Shown one piece after another: positions 8,187 through 18,804 of a DNA stretch of 64,000 bases. Each line of letters opens with the position of its first letter. Position 1 is the first letter of the stretch. The stretch lies in the NCBI RefSeq assembly GCF_036345155.1, contig NZ_CP107772.1:1674001-1738000 (forward strand). The letters run 5' to 3'. The translations under genes and the position numbers were made by a program. Source of the stretch: Streptomyces sp. NBC_00582. Lineage in GTDB: Bacteria; Actinomycetota; Actinomycetes; Streptomycetales; Streptomycetaceae. The notes under the pieces were generated by a model. That model was given only the letters and a program-made list of their open reading frames with translations. It searched no databases and was not told the DNA's origin.

Positions 8187-9851
8187 GTGACTGGGCGGAC
8201 GGCCGGGCGTACGGGTACGGACACGCTGGGGCAGGCGCGGGGCGCCGTGGCCCGGGAGGCGTGGGCCGAGGCCCACCGTCTGCTGCGCGCCCTGGACACG
8301 ACCCGGCTCACCCCCGACGACCACGCCGGCTTCGCCGACGCCGCCTGGTGGACGAGCCGGGTCGACGAGTCGATCGAACAACGCACCCTCGCCTACTCCG
8401 GATACGCGGCCTCGGGCGCGGACCGGCGCGCCGGGCTGATGGCCTGGCTCCTCTTCTACGAGCACCAGCTCGCCGGACGCCCCTCGGTGGCCGCCGGCTG
8501 GCTGCGCCGGGCCCGGCGCCACCTCGGCGGCGAACCCGAGTGCGTCGAGCAGTGCTACCTGGTCTGGGTCGACACCGAGGCGGCGCAGGCGCGCGGCGCG
8601 TTCGACGAGGCGATGGCCTCGGCGCTGCGGATGGCCGCGATCGCCCGCCGCTGCGGCAGCCCGGACCTGTACACGATGAGCGTGCAGGCGCGGGCGTCCG
8701 TGCTGGTGGCGCGGGGCCGGATCGCGGAGGGGCTCGACGTCCTCGACGAGGCGATGTGCTCGGCGGCGGCGGGCGAGCTGAGCGCCTTCTTCACCGGCTG
8801 GGTCTACTGTCTGGGCCTGCAGCAGTGCATGGCCTGCGTCGACCTGCACCGCGCCGCCGAGTGGACCGACGCCGCGATGCGCTGGTGCGCGTCGATGCCC
8901 GCGGAGAACAACTTCCGCGGGCTGTGCCGGCTCCACCGGGTCCAGGTGCTGGAGCTGCGGGGCCACTGGTCGCGGGCGCTCGACGAGGCCGTACGCACCT
9001 GCGAGGAGCTGCTGCCCTACGAGCGGCGGTCGGCGGCGGAGGTCTTCTATCTGCTCGGGGAGATCCTGCGGCGGCGCGGCGAGACGCAGGCGGCCGAGGA
9101 GGCGTACGGCCGGGCGCACGAGCTGGGGCGGGATCCGCAGCCCGGTCTGGCGCTGCTGCGGCTCGCCCGGGGCCGCGCGCAGGCCTCGGCGGCGGCCCTC
9201 ACCCACCTGCCCGTGCCGCGGGACCGGCTGGAGCGCTGCCGGCTGCTCGCCGCCCGGGTGGAGGTGTTCCTCGCGCTCGGCCAGGCGGACGAGGCCGGCG
9301 CGGCGGCCGACGAGCTGCGTGAGCTGGCCGACGGGTGGCGGCGGCTGTGCGGCGCGGCGGTGACCCTGCCGCACGCGGCGGCCGCCTCGGCGGAGGGCGC
9401 GGTGGCGTACGCCCGGGGGGACCCCGGCCGGGCGCGGGAGCGGCTGCACCGGGCCCTGGCGCTCTGGCTGGAGCTCGGGGTGCCGTACGACGCGGCCCAG
9501 ACACGGATGACGCTGGCCGCCGCCGGGCGGGCCGCCGGGGACGAGGAGAGCGCCCGGCTGGAGCTGCGGGCGGCCCACGGCGTCTTCGTGGAGCTGGGCG
9601 CCGTACCGGACGCGCGGCGGGCGGCGGCGCTGCTGGACGCGGTGCGCGACAGACCGCCGGGCGGCCTCACCGCGCGGGAGGTCCAGGTGCTGCGGCTGGT
9701 GGCGGCGGGCCGCACCAACCGGGCCGTCGCCGAGGAACTGGTGATCAGCGAGCACACCGTGGCCCGGCACCTGAACAACATCTTCGCCAAGCTCGACGTG
9801 TCCTCGCGGGCGGCGGCGACCGCGTACGCGTACACGCACGGGCTGGTGTGA
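8187..9851 (+). CDS. LuxR-family regulator with TPR-like sensor region
   Basis: About 554 residues. The last 65 residues are a LuxR-type helix-turn-helix: Leu-Thr-x-Arg-Glu-x-x-Val-Leu-Arg-Leu-Val-Ala-x-Gly near the start, then Ile-Ser-Glu-His-Thr-Val-x-x-His and Ile-x-x-Lys-Leu. The preceding 470 residues are a series of helical Ala/Leu-rich pairs like tetratricopeptide repeats; no P-loop ATPase is visible, which separates it from full LAL regulators. GTG codons at 8178 and 8187 are both possible. GAGAGGGG is correctly spaced only for 8187. It probably regulates transcription in response to a protein partner or ligand. The oxidoreductase gene lies downstream in the same direction, but a hairpin stands between them. 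Confidence 0.85.
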   Translation: MTGRTAGRTGTDTLGQARGAVAREAWAEAHRLLRALDTTRLTPDDHAGFADAAWWTSRVDESIEQRTLAYSGYAASGADRRAGLMAWLLFYEHQLAGRPSVAAGWLRRARRHLGGEPECVEQCYLVWVDTEAAQARGAFDEAMASALRMAAIARRCGSPDLYTMSVQARASVLVARGRIAEGLDVLDEAMCSAAAGELSAFFTGWVYCLGLQQCMACVDLHRAAEWTDAAMRWCASMPAENNFRGLCRLHRVQVLELRGHWSRALDEAVRTCEELLPYERRSAAEVFYLLGEILRRRGETQAAEEAYGRAHELGRDPQPGLALLRLARGRAQASAAALTHLPVPRDRLERCRLLAARVEVFLALGQADEAGAAADELRELADGWRRLCGAAVTLPHAAAASAEGAVAYARGDPGRARERLHRALALWLELGVPYDAAQTRMTLAAAGRAAGDEESARLELRAAHGVFVELGAVPDARRAAALLDAVRDRPPGGLTAREVQVLRLVAAGRTNRAVAEELVISEHTVARHLNNIFAKLDVSSRAAATAYAYTHGLV

Positions 9852-9858
9852 GGCACCC

Positions 9859-9882
9859 GGCATGGGCCGTTCCGCCCATGCC
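9859..9882 (+). terminator. hairpin after the LuxR-type regulator
   Basis: Inverted repeat GGCATGGGC at 9859-9867 and GCCCATGCC at 9874-9882 with a 6-base loop, eight bases after the LuxR stop codon. It probably ends the regulator transcript and separates it from the oxidoreductase gene. Confidence 0.65.
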
Positions 9883-9983
9883 CGGCCGGCGGCGGATGGG
9901 TGGTTCCGGCGATGAGGACGGCCCGCCCCGCGGCTAGACCGGAGGGGTACGCGTCCCATGCCTCAGGAGAGCGGGTGGCGGCC

Positions 9984-11369
9984 ATGACCACCTCCACATC
10001 CCCACTGGACCGGCGGCTGCTGGAGCGGCTGGCCGGGGCCGTGCGCGGCGAGCTCGTCGCACCGGGGGACCCGGACTACGACGAGGCCCGCAGGGTCTAC
10101 AACGCGATGCACGACAAACGGCCCGCGCTCGTCGTCCGGGCCGTCGACGCGGGCGACGTGACGGCCACCGTGGACTTCGCCCGTGACGAGGGGCTGGCGC
10201 TCGCGGTGCGCGGCGGCGGCCACGGCGTCCCCGGCCACGGCACCTGCGACGGCGGGGTCGTCCTCGATCTCGGGCGGATGCGCGGGATCCGCGTCGACCC
10301 CGACGCGCGGCGGGCGCGGGTCGGGGGCGGCTGCACCTGGGCGGACGTCGACCGCGCCACGCACCCCTTCGGCCTCGCCACCACCGGCGGGATCGTCTCC
10401 ACCACCGGCGTGGGCGGTCTGACGACCGGCGGAGGCATGGGACACCTCTCCCGGCGCTGCGGGCTGGCCTGCGACAACCTGGTCGCGGTCGATCTGGTGA
10501 CGGCCGACGGGGCCCTCCTGACCTGCACCGACGAACGCGACGCCGACCTGATGTGGGCCGTGCGCGGGGGCGGCGGCAACTTCGGGGTCGTCACCTCCTT
10601 CTCGTACCGGCTGCATCCGGTCGCCCACGTCCTCGGCGGACCGACGTTCTACCCGCTCGACGCGGACGTCCTGCGCCGCTACCGGGAGCTGATCGCCGAG
10701 TCCGACGAGCGCCTCGGCGCGCTGCTCGTCGTGGGGCTCGGACCGCCGGTGCCGTTCCTGCCCGAGCGCTGGCACGGGCGGCCGGTGTGCGGGGTGGTCA
10801 CGTGCTGGAGCGGACCCGAGGACGAGGACGACCGGGTCCGTGACCGGATCGCCTCGCTGGGACCGGTGCTGGGCCGGCATCTGGAGCGGATGCCCTACCC
10901 GGTGATCAACACCCTCTTCGACGAACTGGTCCCCGCCGGACTCTTCCACTACTGGAAGGGCGCCTTCGCCCAGGGGCTGCCCGACGGTGTGCTCGACGCG
11001 TTCGTCGAGTACGGCGCGACGACCCCGTCCATCCCGAGCGTGACCGTCGTCTTCCCCGTCGACGGCGCCTGCCATCGCGTGGGCCGTCGGGACACCGCGT
11101 TCTCCTACCGGGACGCCGACTTCTCGATCGCGCTCAGCCCCACCATGACCACCCGGGAGGACTGCGAGGCGCAGAAGGACTGGGTACGCGGCTTCCACGG
11201 GGCGATCGCGCCGCACGCCATGGAGGGCGGATACGTCAATTTCATGGACGGCGACGACCAGGACCGCGTCCGGGCCAACTACCGCGACAACCACACCCGG
11301 CTCACGCGGCTGAAGCGGCGCCACGACCCCGGGAACCTGTTCCGGCTGAACCACAACATCGTGCCCTGA
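9984..11369 (+). CDS. FAD-linked oxidoreductase, berberine bridge enzyme family
   Basis: 461 residues with an N-terminal FAD_binding_4 (PCMH) domain and a C-terminal BBE segment. Arg-Gly-Gly-Gly-His-Gly near residue 75 supplies the His that carries covalent 8-alpha-N-histidyl FAD. Gly-Val-Gly-Gly-Leu-Thr-x-Gly-Gly-Gly and Gly-Gly-Gly-Asn-Phe-Gly are the dinucleotide-binding loops. The C-terminus ends with Asp-Pro-x-Asn-Leu-Phe-Arg-Leu-Asn-x-Asn-Ile, typical of the family. No Cys occupies the CxxVG position, so single covalent attachment is expected. Substrates in the family range from sugars to alkaloids and polyketides. ATG 9984 is chosen by similarity; a GTG at 9975 sits closer to the AGGAGA motif and cannot be excluded. 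Confidence 0.85.
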   Translation: MTTSTSPLDRRLLERLAGAVRGELVAPGDPDYDEARRVYNAMHDKRPALVVRAVDAGDVTATVDFARDEGLALAVRGGGHGVPGHGTCDGGVVLDLGRMRGIRVDPDARRARVGGGCTWADVDRATHPFGLATTGGIVSTTGVGGLTTGGGMGHLSRRCGLACDNLVAVDLVTADGALLTCTDERDADLMWAVRGGGGNFGVVTSFSYRLHPVAHVLGGPTFYPLDADVLRRYRELIAESDERLGALLVVGLGPPVPFLPERWHGRPVCGVVTCWSGPEDEDDRVRDRIASLGPVLGRHLERMPYPVINTLFDELVPAGLFHYWKGAFAQGLPDGVLDAFVEYGATTPSIPSVTVVFPVDGACHRVGRRDTAFSYRDADFSIALSPTMTTREDCEAQKDWVRGFHGAIAPHAMEGGYVNFMDGDDQDRVRANYRDNHTRLTRLKRRHDPGNLFRLNHNIVP

Positions 11370-11412
11370 GCGCTCCCGGGAATCCCGCGGGCCGTGCGGT
11401 GTTGTACGGGAC

Positions 11413-12411
11413 ATGAGCTCCGTGATCGCCTCGGCCCGCTTCTCCGTCCTCGACCGCTCCCGCGTCCGCGAGGGCCATACGGCGGCGCAGGCGCTGCGGG
11501 ACACGGTGGCGCTGGCGCGGGAGGCCGAGCGGCTCGGCTTCCACCGGTTCTGGGTCTCGGAGCACCACGGTGTCCCCGGCGTCGCGGGCTCCGCGCCCAC
11601 CGTCCTCGCGTCCGCCGTGGCCGGGGCGACCCGTACGATCCGGGTCGGCACCGGCGGGGTGATGCTGCCCAACCACCGGCCGCTGGTGGTGGCCGAGCAG
11701 TTCGGTGTCCTGGAGTCCCTCTTCCCGGGCCGGATCGACATGGGTCTCGGCCGGTCGGTGGGCTTCACCGACGGGGTGCGCCGGGCGCTCGGCCGCGACA
11801 GGGACGACGCCGACGACTTCGCGGCCCAACTGCGGGAGCTGCTCGACTGGTTCCGGGGCGCCTCCCCCGCCGGGGTGCACGCCTACCCCGCCGAGGGGCT
11901 GACGGTGCCGCCGTTCGTGCTGGCCCTGGGCGAGGGCGCGGCGATCGCGGCCCGCGCCGGCCTGCCGATGGTGATCGGCGACCTCGGGAACCGCGAGAGG
12001 ATGCGGCGCGGGATCGACACCTATCGTGCGCTGTTCCGCCCCTCTTCCTGGGCGCCCGAGCCGTACGTCGTCGTCTCCGGCACCGTCGCCGTGGCCGCCA
12101 CCCCCGAGGAGGCCCGGCGGCTGCTGCTCCCGGAGGCCTGGTCGATGGCGTACTCCCGCACCCACGGCACCTTCCCGCCGCTCCCGCCCGCCGAGCGGGT
12201 CGAGGCGCGCGCGATGACCGCGAAGGAGCGCGGCTTCTACGAGTCCGGCCTGACCGGCCACATCGCCGGCACCGAGGACCAGGTGGCCCACGAGCTGGAG
12301 ACCCTGCTGAAGGAGACCGGCGCGCAGGAGGTCCTCGTCACGACCAGCACGTACGACCGCGCGGCGCTGCTGGACTCCCACCGGCGGCTGGCCGGGATCG
12401 TGCACCGGTAG
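11413..12411 (+). CDS. LLM-class flavin-dependent oxidoreductase
   Basis: 332 residues, luciferase-like monooxygenase fold. The N-terminal half has Arg-Phe-Trp-Val-Ser-Glu-His-His-Gly near residue 50, Gly-Thr-Gly-Gly-Val-Met-Leu-Pro-Asn-His near 80 and Arg-Ile-Asp-Met-Gly-Leu-Gly-Arg near 112, all usual for the MsnO8-like subgroup. These proteins use reduced FMN or F420 for oxidations or monooxygenations; the substrate is not predictable. The gene begins 43 bp after the BBE-family gene, so cotranscription is likely. The ribosome-binding site before ATG 11413 is weak. The gene ends four bases from the convergent SDR stop. Confidence 0.85.
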   Translation: MSSVIASARFSVLDRSRVREGHTAAQALRDTVALAREAERLGFHRFWVSEHHGVPGVAGSAPTVLASAVAGATRTIRVGTGGVMLPNHRPLVVAEQFGVLESLFPGRIDMGLGRSVGFTDGVRRALGRDRDDADDFAAQLRELLDWFRGASPAGVHAYPAEGLTVPPFVLALGEGAAIAARAGLPMVIGDLGNRERMRRGIDTYRALFRPSSWAPEPYVVVSGTVAVAATPEEARRLLLPEAWSMAYSRTHGTFPPLPPAERVEARAMTAKERGFYESGLTGHIAGTEDQVAHELETLLKETGAQEVLVTTSTYDRAALLDSHRRLAGIVHR

Positions 12412-12415
12412 GGGA

Positions 12416-13474
12416 TCAGCGGCGTCGCTGTTCGCTCCAGGAGCGGTGGTGGTCCACGAGGGTCTCCTCGATCGGGCGGTAGGTGAGGCCCAGTTCGGTG
12501 GTGCTGCGGTGGTTGTCGACGCGGAAGCGGATGCCGAGGTGCTTGCGGATGTAGTCCTGGGAGAGACCGAAGGCGGGGCCCAGGATGCGGACCGGCCAGT
12601 GCGGGAGGGCTGTGCGGGGCAGGCGCAGGTCGCGCGGGTGGTGCTTGAGCAGGATCCTCGCCATCTGGTGGAACGAGGTCATCTCCTCGGCGGCGAGGAT
12701 GTACCGGCCGTGGGCGTCGGGGTGTTCGGCGGCGGCTATGTGGGCGGCGGCCACGTCACGGACGTCGACCGTGGTGAAGCTGAAGTCGGGGGCGCCGTAG
12801 AAGAAGTAGCCCTTGAAGAGTTCGTCGAGGAGGAACAGGCTGCCCGAGTCGGAGGCGGGTGTGAGGGAGGGGCCGAGGATCAGACCGGGGTTGAGGGCGA
12901 CCATGCGCCAGCGGCTCTGCGCGGCCTCGGCGTCCCGGGCGGCCTGCTCGGCGACCGTCTTGGCATAGTGGTACGGGTTGTTCTCCACGGTGCTGGTGGT
13001 GTTGACGTACTTCTCCGACAGGATGCGGCCGTCCATGCGGTCGACGTCCGCGTAGTCGCCGAAGATCGCGCCCACGGTGGAGGTGAACACCAGGCGCTCC
13101 ACGGTCTGCGCGCGGTCGACGGCGGCCACGACGTTGCGGGTGCCGCGCAGGGCGGGGTCGACGACGTCCCGCTGTCCGTCCTTGATCTTCTCCGGCATCA
13201 GGAACGGCGAGGCCACGTGGAAGACGACCGCGCAGCCCCGGGCCGGTTCGTCGAAGGAGCCGTCCTGGAGCAGGTCCGCCTCGAAGAGGTCGAGCCGGCC
13301 GGGGTGGGCGTCCTGGAGGGCGCGCAGCGGAGCGAGCTTGGCCGTGTTCGCCGTACTGCGGACCGTCGTACGCACCCGGTAGCCGCGCTCCAGGAGTCGG
13401 CGCACCAGGTGCGCCGCGACGAAGCCGCTGCCTCCGGTGACCAGGACCGTTCTGCCGGCCGGGCTGGTGCTCAC
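12416..13474 (-). CDS. NAD(P)-dependent reductase, dihydroflavonol 4-reductase-like SDR
   Basis: 352 residues, extended SDR. The N-terminal Val-Thr-Gly-Gly-Ser-Gly-Phe-Val-Ala-x-His is the nucleotide loop (residues 12-22). Arg-Thr-Thr-Val-Arg-Ser after the second strand suggests NADPH. Val-Phe-His-Val-Ala-Ser-Pro near 96 and the catalytic Tyr-x3-Lys (Tyr-His-Tyr-Ala-Lys) near 173 match the DFR/aldehyde reductase group, which reduce aldehydes or ketones on assorted substrates. It starts with GTG at 13474 behind GAGGGGAG. Only 11 bp separate it from the olsA stop upstream, so it may be the last gene of the ornithine lipid transcript. Any role there is speculation. Confidence 0.82.
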   Translation of the reverse strand: MSTSPAGRTVLVTGGSGFVAAHLVRRLLERGYRVRTTVRSTANTAKLAPLRALQDAHPGRLDLFEADLLQDGSFDEPARGCAVVFHVASPFLMPEKIKDGQRDVVDPALRGTRNVVAAVDRAQTVERLVFTSTVGAIFGDYADVDRMDGRILSEKYVNTTSTVENNPYHYAKTVAEQAARDAEAAQSRWRMVALNPGLILGPSLTPASDSGSLFLLDELFKGYFFYGAPDFSFTTVDVRDVAAAHIAAAEHPDAHGRYILAAEEMTSFHQMARILLKHHPRDLRLPRTALPHWPVRILGPAFGLSQDYIRKHLGIRFRVDNHRSTTELGLTYRPIEETLVDHHRSWSEQRRR

Positions 13475-13485
13475 ACGCGCTCCCC

Positions 13486-14379
13486 TCAGGTGGTCGGAAC
13501 GCGCGCCATGATCCCATCCCGCACGCCCGACGGCCCCCCGCTTGCGGGGAATTCACCGGACGCGCGACGGTGCTCGGGGAACTCGGGGCGGTGCTCGTGG
13601 GGGCCGGCCAGGACCCGGGCCCCTGCCGCCGCCGCGAGCGCCTTGCGGTCGGCGGAGCCGTCCGGTGCGAGCAGCGGGAGCACCTCGACCTCCGCGACCA
13701 GCCCGCGGGCCGAGGCCACCCGCCACAGCGAGGCGAGCAGCGAGTCGTCGCCGACGTAGGCGGGGGCGGTGCTGGCCGCCCCGGCGGCGTCCCGGTAGCG
13801 GATCCGCACCGGCTGGACCGGGGCCCCCGCGTCCAGCGCGGCCTGGAACACCGCGCGCCGGAAGCGCCCCTGGGCCCGGCCGCACCAGGTGCTGCCCTCC
13901 GGGAACACCGCGACGGCCTGCCCGGCCCGCAGCACCCCGGCGACGGCGGCGACCGTGCCGGGCAGGGCGCGCAGCCGGTCCCGGTCGATGAACAGACAGC
14001 CGTTCGCGGCCATCGCGCCCGCGACCGGCCAGGCGCGGATCTCCTTCTTGGCGATCATCCGGGCCGGGCGGATCCCGGCCAGCAGCGGGATGTCCAGCCA
14101 GGAGATGTGGTTGGCGACCAGAAGCAGCCCTCCGGTGGCCGGCGCGGGCCCGCCGGTCACCCGGATCCGCACCCCGGCGGCCCGGACCACGGTCCGGCTC
14201 CACCGCCGTGTCGCGCCCGCCGGGATGTACCGCGCGAGCGGGGACAGCGCGACCCCGGCCAGCACCAGGACGACCACCGCGACGAGCCGCGGCACGGCCC
14301 GCGGTACGGCCGTCCAGGACGCCGTCCCCTCCACGCACGCCCGCGGGGTGCAGGGCGCGCCGGGCAGCCAGACGCTCAT
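13486..14379 (-). CDS. olsA: PlsC-family acyltransferase, probable ornithine lipid O-acyltransferase
   Basis: 297 residues. A membrane span near 30-55 is followed by a PlsC/LPLAT domain: Asn-His-x4-Asp (Asn-His-Ile-Ser-Trp-Leu-Asp) near 115, Phe-Ile-Asp-Arg near 150, and Phe-Pro-Glu-Gly-Ser near 185. OlsA enzymes transfer an acyl chain from acyl-ACP to lyso-ornithine lipid at the inner membrane face. The function is assigned because the gene is fused by a TGATG overlap to a gene of the OlsB type; alone it could be a lysophosphatidate acyltransferase. The ATG at 14379 uses the last base of the olsB stop. Downstream it almost abuts the SDR gene. Confidence 0.75.
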   Translation of the reverse strand: MSVWLPGAPCTPRACVEGTASWTAVPRAVPRLVAVVVLVLAGVALSPLARYIPAGATRRWSRTVVRAAGVRIRVTGGPAPATGGLLLVANHISWLDIPLLAGIRPARMIAKKEIRAWPVAGAMAANGCLFIDRDRLRALPGTVAAVAGVLRAGQAVAVFPEGSTWCGRAQGRFRRAVFQAALDAGAPVQPVRIRYRDAAGAASTAPAYVGDDSLLASLWRVASARGLVAEVEVLPLLAPDGSADRKALAAAAGARVLAGPHEHRPEFPEHRRASGEFPASGGPSGVRDGIMARVPTT

Positions 14380-15155
14380 CAGGCGCTCGGCACGAGGGAG
14401 AGGAAGTGCCGCAGGTAGCGTGCGTTGACCCGGCGCATCGACAGCAGCACGAACAGGTCGGCGACGCCGAAGTCCGGGTCGTGCGCCGGCTCGCCGCACA
14501 CGAAGGCGCCGAGGCGGACGTAACCGCGCAGCAGGGCGGGCAGTTCGGTGCGGGCGGCCGGGGCCGCGGCCTCCTTCGGGACCCAGGGCAGCAGGGGACG
14601 CACCCGGAACTCCTCGGGCGCCAGGTGCTTGTCGCGGACCCGGTCCCAGGTGGCGGCCGCGAGGGCGCCGCCGTCGGCGAGCGGGACCGAGCAGCAGCCG
14701 GCCAGCCACTCGTGGCCGCGGTCCACCATGTAGCGGGCGATGCCGGCCCAGATCAGGCCGATGACGGTGCCGTCGCGGTGGTCGGGGTGGACGCAGGAGC
14801 GGCCGACCTCGACCAGGCCCGGCCGGATCGCGTCGAGCCGGCTCAGGTCGAACTCGCCGTCCGAGTAGAGTCGTCCGGCGACCGAGGCGCGCTCCGGGGG
14901 CAGCAGCCGGTAGGTACCGACGACCTGGCCGGTCTCGGTGTCGCGCACCAGCAGGTGGTCGCAGCAGGCGTCGAACGGGTCGACGTCGAGGCCCGGCTGC
15001 GGGGAGGACAGCAGGGCGCCCATCTCACCGGCGAAGACCTCGTGCCGCAACCGCTGGGCGGCCCGTACGTCGGCCTCGTCGCGGGCCAGGGTGACGGTGT
15101 AGCGAACGGGTGCCGTGGACTGCTGGGGACGGTCGAGGGTGGAAACGCCGGTCAT
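14379..15155 (-). CDS. olsB: GNAT-fold acyltransferase, probable ornithine N-alpha-acyltransferase
   Basis: 258 residues. The GNAT core contains Arg-Leu-Arg-His-Glu-Val-Phe near residue 37, Cys-Asp-His-Leu-Leu-Val-Arg-Asp near 63, Gly-Thr-Tyr-Arg-Leu-Leu-Pro near 80 and Glu-Val-Gly-Arg-Ser-Cys-Val-His-Pro near 113. These are the signatures of OlsB/hemolysin-type acyltransferases, which attach a 3-hydroxyacyl group to ornithine as the first step of ornithine lipid synthesis. These phosphorus-free membrane lipids are known from streptomycetes. With olsA it completes the two-step pathway. The gene starts 154 bp from the sdhB stop and probably has its own promoter in that gap. Confidence 0.78.
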   Translation of the reverse strand: MTGVSTLDRPQQSTAPVRYTVTLARDEADVRAAQRLRHEVFAGEMGALLSSPQPGLDVDPFDACCDHLLVRDTETGQVVGTYRLLPPERASVAGRLYSDGEFDLSRLDAIRPGLVEVGRSCVHPDHRDGTVIGLIWAGIARYMVDRGHEWLAGCCSVPLADGGALAAATWDRVRDKHLAPEEFRVRPLLPWVPKEAAAPAARTELPALLRGYVRLGAFVCGEPAHDPDFGVADLFVLLSMRRVNARYLRHFLSLVPSA

Positions 15156-15309
15156 GGCTCACTCCTGGGCACGGGCCACATCGGGGACGGTGGCGCTCCC
15201 CCTGTTTCTCCCGACCCTGGTTGGCGTGTACGTGACCGGTGCCGGGAGTACGGATGTGGGAATGCTGAATGCCAGGCTTTCGGCCGATGCCGACGGTTTC
15301 CCTACGGCG

Positions 15310-16052
15310 TCAGCGCCTCACCTTCCGAGCCGCGCGCAGCCACTCCTTGTTCATGGCGGTGATGGAGAACAGCGGAATGCCCTTCGGGCAGGCGGTGGCG
15401 CACTCCCCGGCGAGCGTGCAGCCGCCGAACCCCTCCTCGTCCATCTGGGCCACCATGTCCAGGACGCGGGTCTCGCGCTCGGGCGCCCCCTGCGGCAGCA
15501 CGTTCAGATGGTTGATCTTGGCGGAGGTGAACAGCATGGCGGCCCCGTTGGGACACGCGGCCACGCACGCTCCGCAGCCGATGCACTCCGCGTGCTCGAA
15601 CGCGAGGTCGGCGTCCGGCTTCGGCACCGGCGTGGCGTGCGCCTCCGGCGCGGCCCCGGTCGGCGCGGTGATGTAGCCGCCGGCCTGGATGATCCGGTCG
15701 AAGGCGCTGCGGTCGACCACCAGATCCTTGATCACGGGAAACGCCGAGGCCCGCCACGGTTCGACGTCGATCGTGTCGCCGTCCGAGAAGGACCGCATGT
15801 GGAGCTGACAGGTGGTGGTGCGCTCGGGCCCGTGCGCGTCCCCGTTGATCACGAGGGAACACGCGCCGCAGATGCCCTCGCGGCAGTCGTGGTCGAACGC
15901 GACCGGGTCCTCGCCCTTGAGGATGAGTTCCTCGTTGAGCGTGTCGAGCATCTCCAGGAACGACATGTCGGGCGAGACGCCGTCGACCTCGTACGTGGAC
16001 ATGGCGCCGTCGGCCTCGGCGGTGCGCTGCCGCCAGACGCGCAGGGTGAGCC

Positions 16053-16056
<4 letters not shown>
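15310..16056 (-). CDS. sdhB: succinate dehydrogenase/fumarate reductase iron-sulfur subunit
   Basis: 248 residues. The [2Fe-2S] ligands are in Cys-Arg-Glu-Gly-Ile-Cys-Gly-x-Cys near 60-68 with a fourth Cys near 83. The C-terminal ferredoxin part has Cys-Ile-Gly-Cys-Gly-x-Cys-x3-Cys-Pro near 165 and Cys-x4-Glu-Cys-x3-Cys-Pro near 218 for the [4Fe-4S] and [3Fe-4S] centres. It passes electrons from the flavoprotein to the membrane anchor. The ATG at 16056 overlaps the sdhA stop by four bases. It is the last gene of the sdhC-A-B operon. This version resembles the type B enzymes with a single large cytochrome b subunit, and streptomycetes usually carry another, four-subunit sdh operon elsewhere. 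Confidence 0.93.
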
Positions 16057-17999
<1,943 letters not shown>

Positions 18000-18001
18000 G
18001 T

Positions 18002-18709
18002 TCAGCTCACCACTTTGGTCATGACACCCACGGGGACGGCGAGGAAGCCGGCCGTGAGCAGCAGCGCGAGGACGTTCGCCGTCGCCTTCAGGGCGCGGTC
18101 GCGGGTGCGGCTGCCGGCGCCGAGGGTCTGGGCGGCGCTCCAGAAGCCGTGCCGGACGTGCAGGCCGAGGGCGAGCATGGCGACGATGTAGACGACGTTG
18201 CCGTACCAGGTGGAGAAGGTGTCCACCACGTTCTGGTAGGGGTGGCCCTCCTGGAAGCCGCCGCTGTGCACGGTGCCGGTGGTCAGGTCGAGGAGGTGCC
18301 AGACGATGAACAGGCCGAGGATGATCCCGCCCCAGCGCATGGTGCGGGTCGCGTAGCTCGCACGGGCCTTCTTGTGCACGTACGTGCTGGGGCGTGCCCT
18401 GAGGTCCCGCCGGCTGAGCTGGTAGGCGGAGGTGGCGTGGGCGACGACGGCGACCACGAGCACGATCCGGACCAGCCAGAGGGTCCACTCGTAGTGCATG
18501 AACGGTTCGCCGACGGTGCGCAGCCAGTGCGCGTAGTGGTTGAACTCGGTCGCCCCGAAGAAGATCTTCAGGTTTCCGATCATGTGGACGACCAGGTACA
18601 GCAGCATGATCAGGCCGCTGACGGCCATCACCGTCTTCTTGCCGACGGAGGAGTCCCACACGGTACGCGCCATCGACGGCCGTCGGTCCGTCCGCGTTGC
18701 CAGAGCCAT
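18002..18709 (-). CDS. sdhC: succinate dehydrogenase cytochrome b subunit (membrane anchor)
   Basis: About 235 residues with five hydrophobic spans and His residues in spans 2 to 5 that can bind two haem groups (for example Val-Val-His-Met near 35 and Leu-His-Val-Arg-His near 175). This is the b558-type single anchor of type B succinate:quinone oxidoreductases, which explains the absence of sdhD. Three in-frame starts exist: ATG 18748, 18709 and 18673. The 18709 start has GGAGG very close upstream and matches the typical N-terminus; the choice is not firm. The gene is divergent from a LysR regulator across a 95-bp gap that carries a LysR-type box, so succinate dehydrogenase expression is probably controlled by that regulator. 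Confidence 0.88.
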   Translation of the reverse strand: MALATRTDRRPSMARTVWDSSVGKKTVMAVSGLIMLLYLVVHMIGNLKIFFGATEFNHYAHWLRTVGEPFMHYEWTLWLVRIVLVVAVVAHATSAYQLSRRDLRARPSTYVHKKARASYATRTMRWGGIILGLFIVWHLLDLTTGTVHSGGFQEGHPYQNVVDTFSTWYGNVVYIVAMLALGLHVRHGFWSAAQTLGAGSRTRDRALKATANVLALLLTAGFLAVPVGVMTKVVS

Positions 18710-18753
18710 GCCTCCAGACGCTAGGGCCGTTCGGCCCCATCGGTCCAAGACAT

Positions 18754-18784
18754 GAAACGGCTCGTTTCCATAGGCACCTGCTAT
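18754..18784. promoter_or_regulatory. operator candidates between sdhC and its divergent LysR regulator
   Basis: Two adjacent inverted repeats lie in the 95-bp divergent gap. GAAACG-GCT-CGTTTC at 18754-18768 is a perfect 6-bp repeat. ATAG-N7-CTAT at 18770-18784 has the T-N11-A form of a LysR box. A further GCCTAT at 18790-18795 pairs with ATAGGC at 18770-18775. The position just upstream of the GTG at 18805 is where a LysR protein would bind to control itself and the sdh operon. Confidence 0.6.
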
Positions 18785-18804
18785 CGAGCGCCTATCCTGG
18801 AGGG

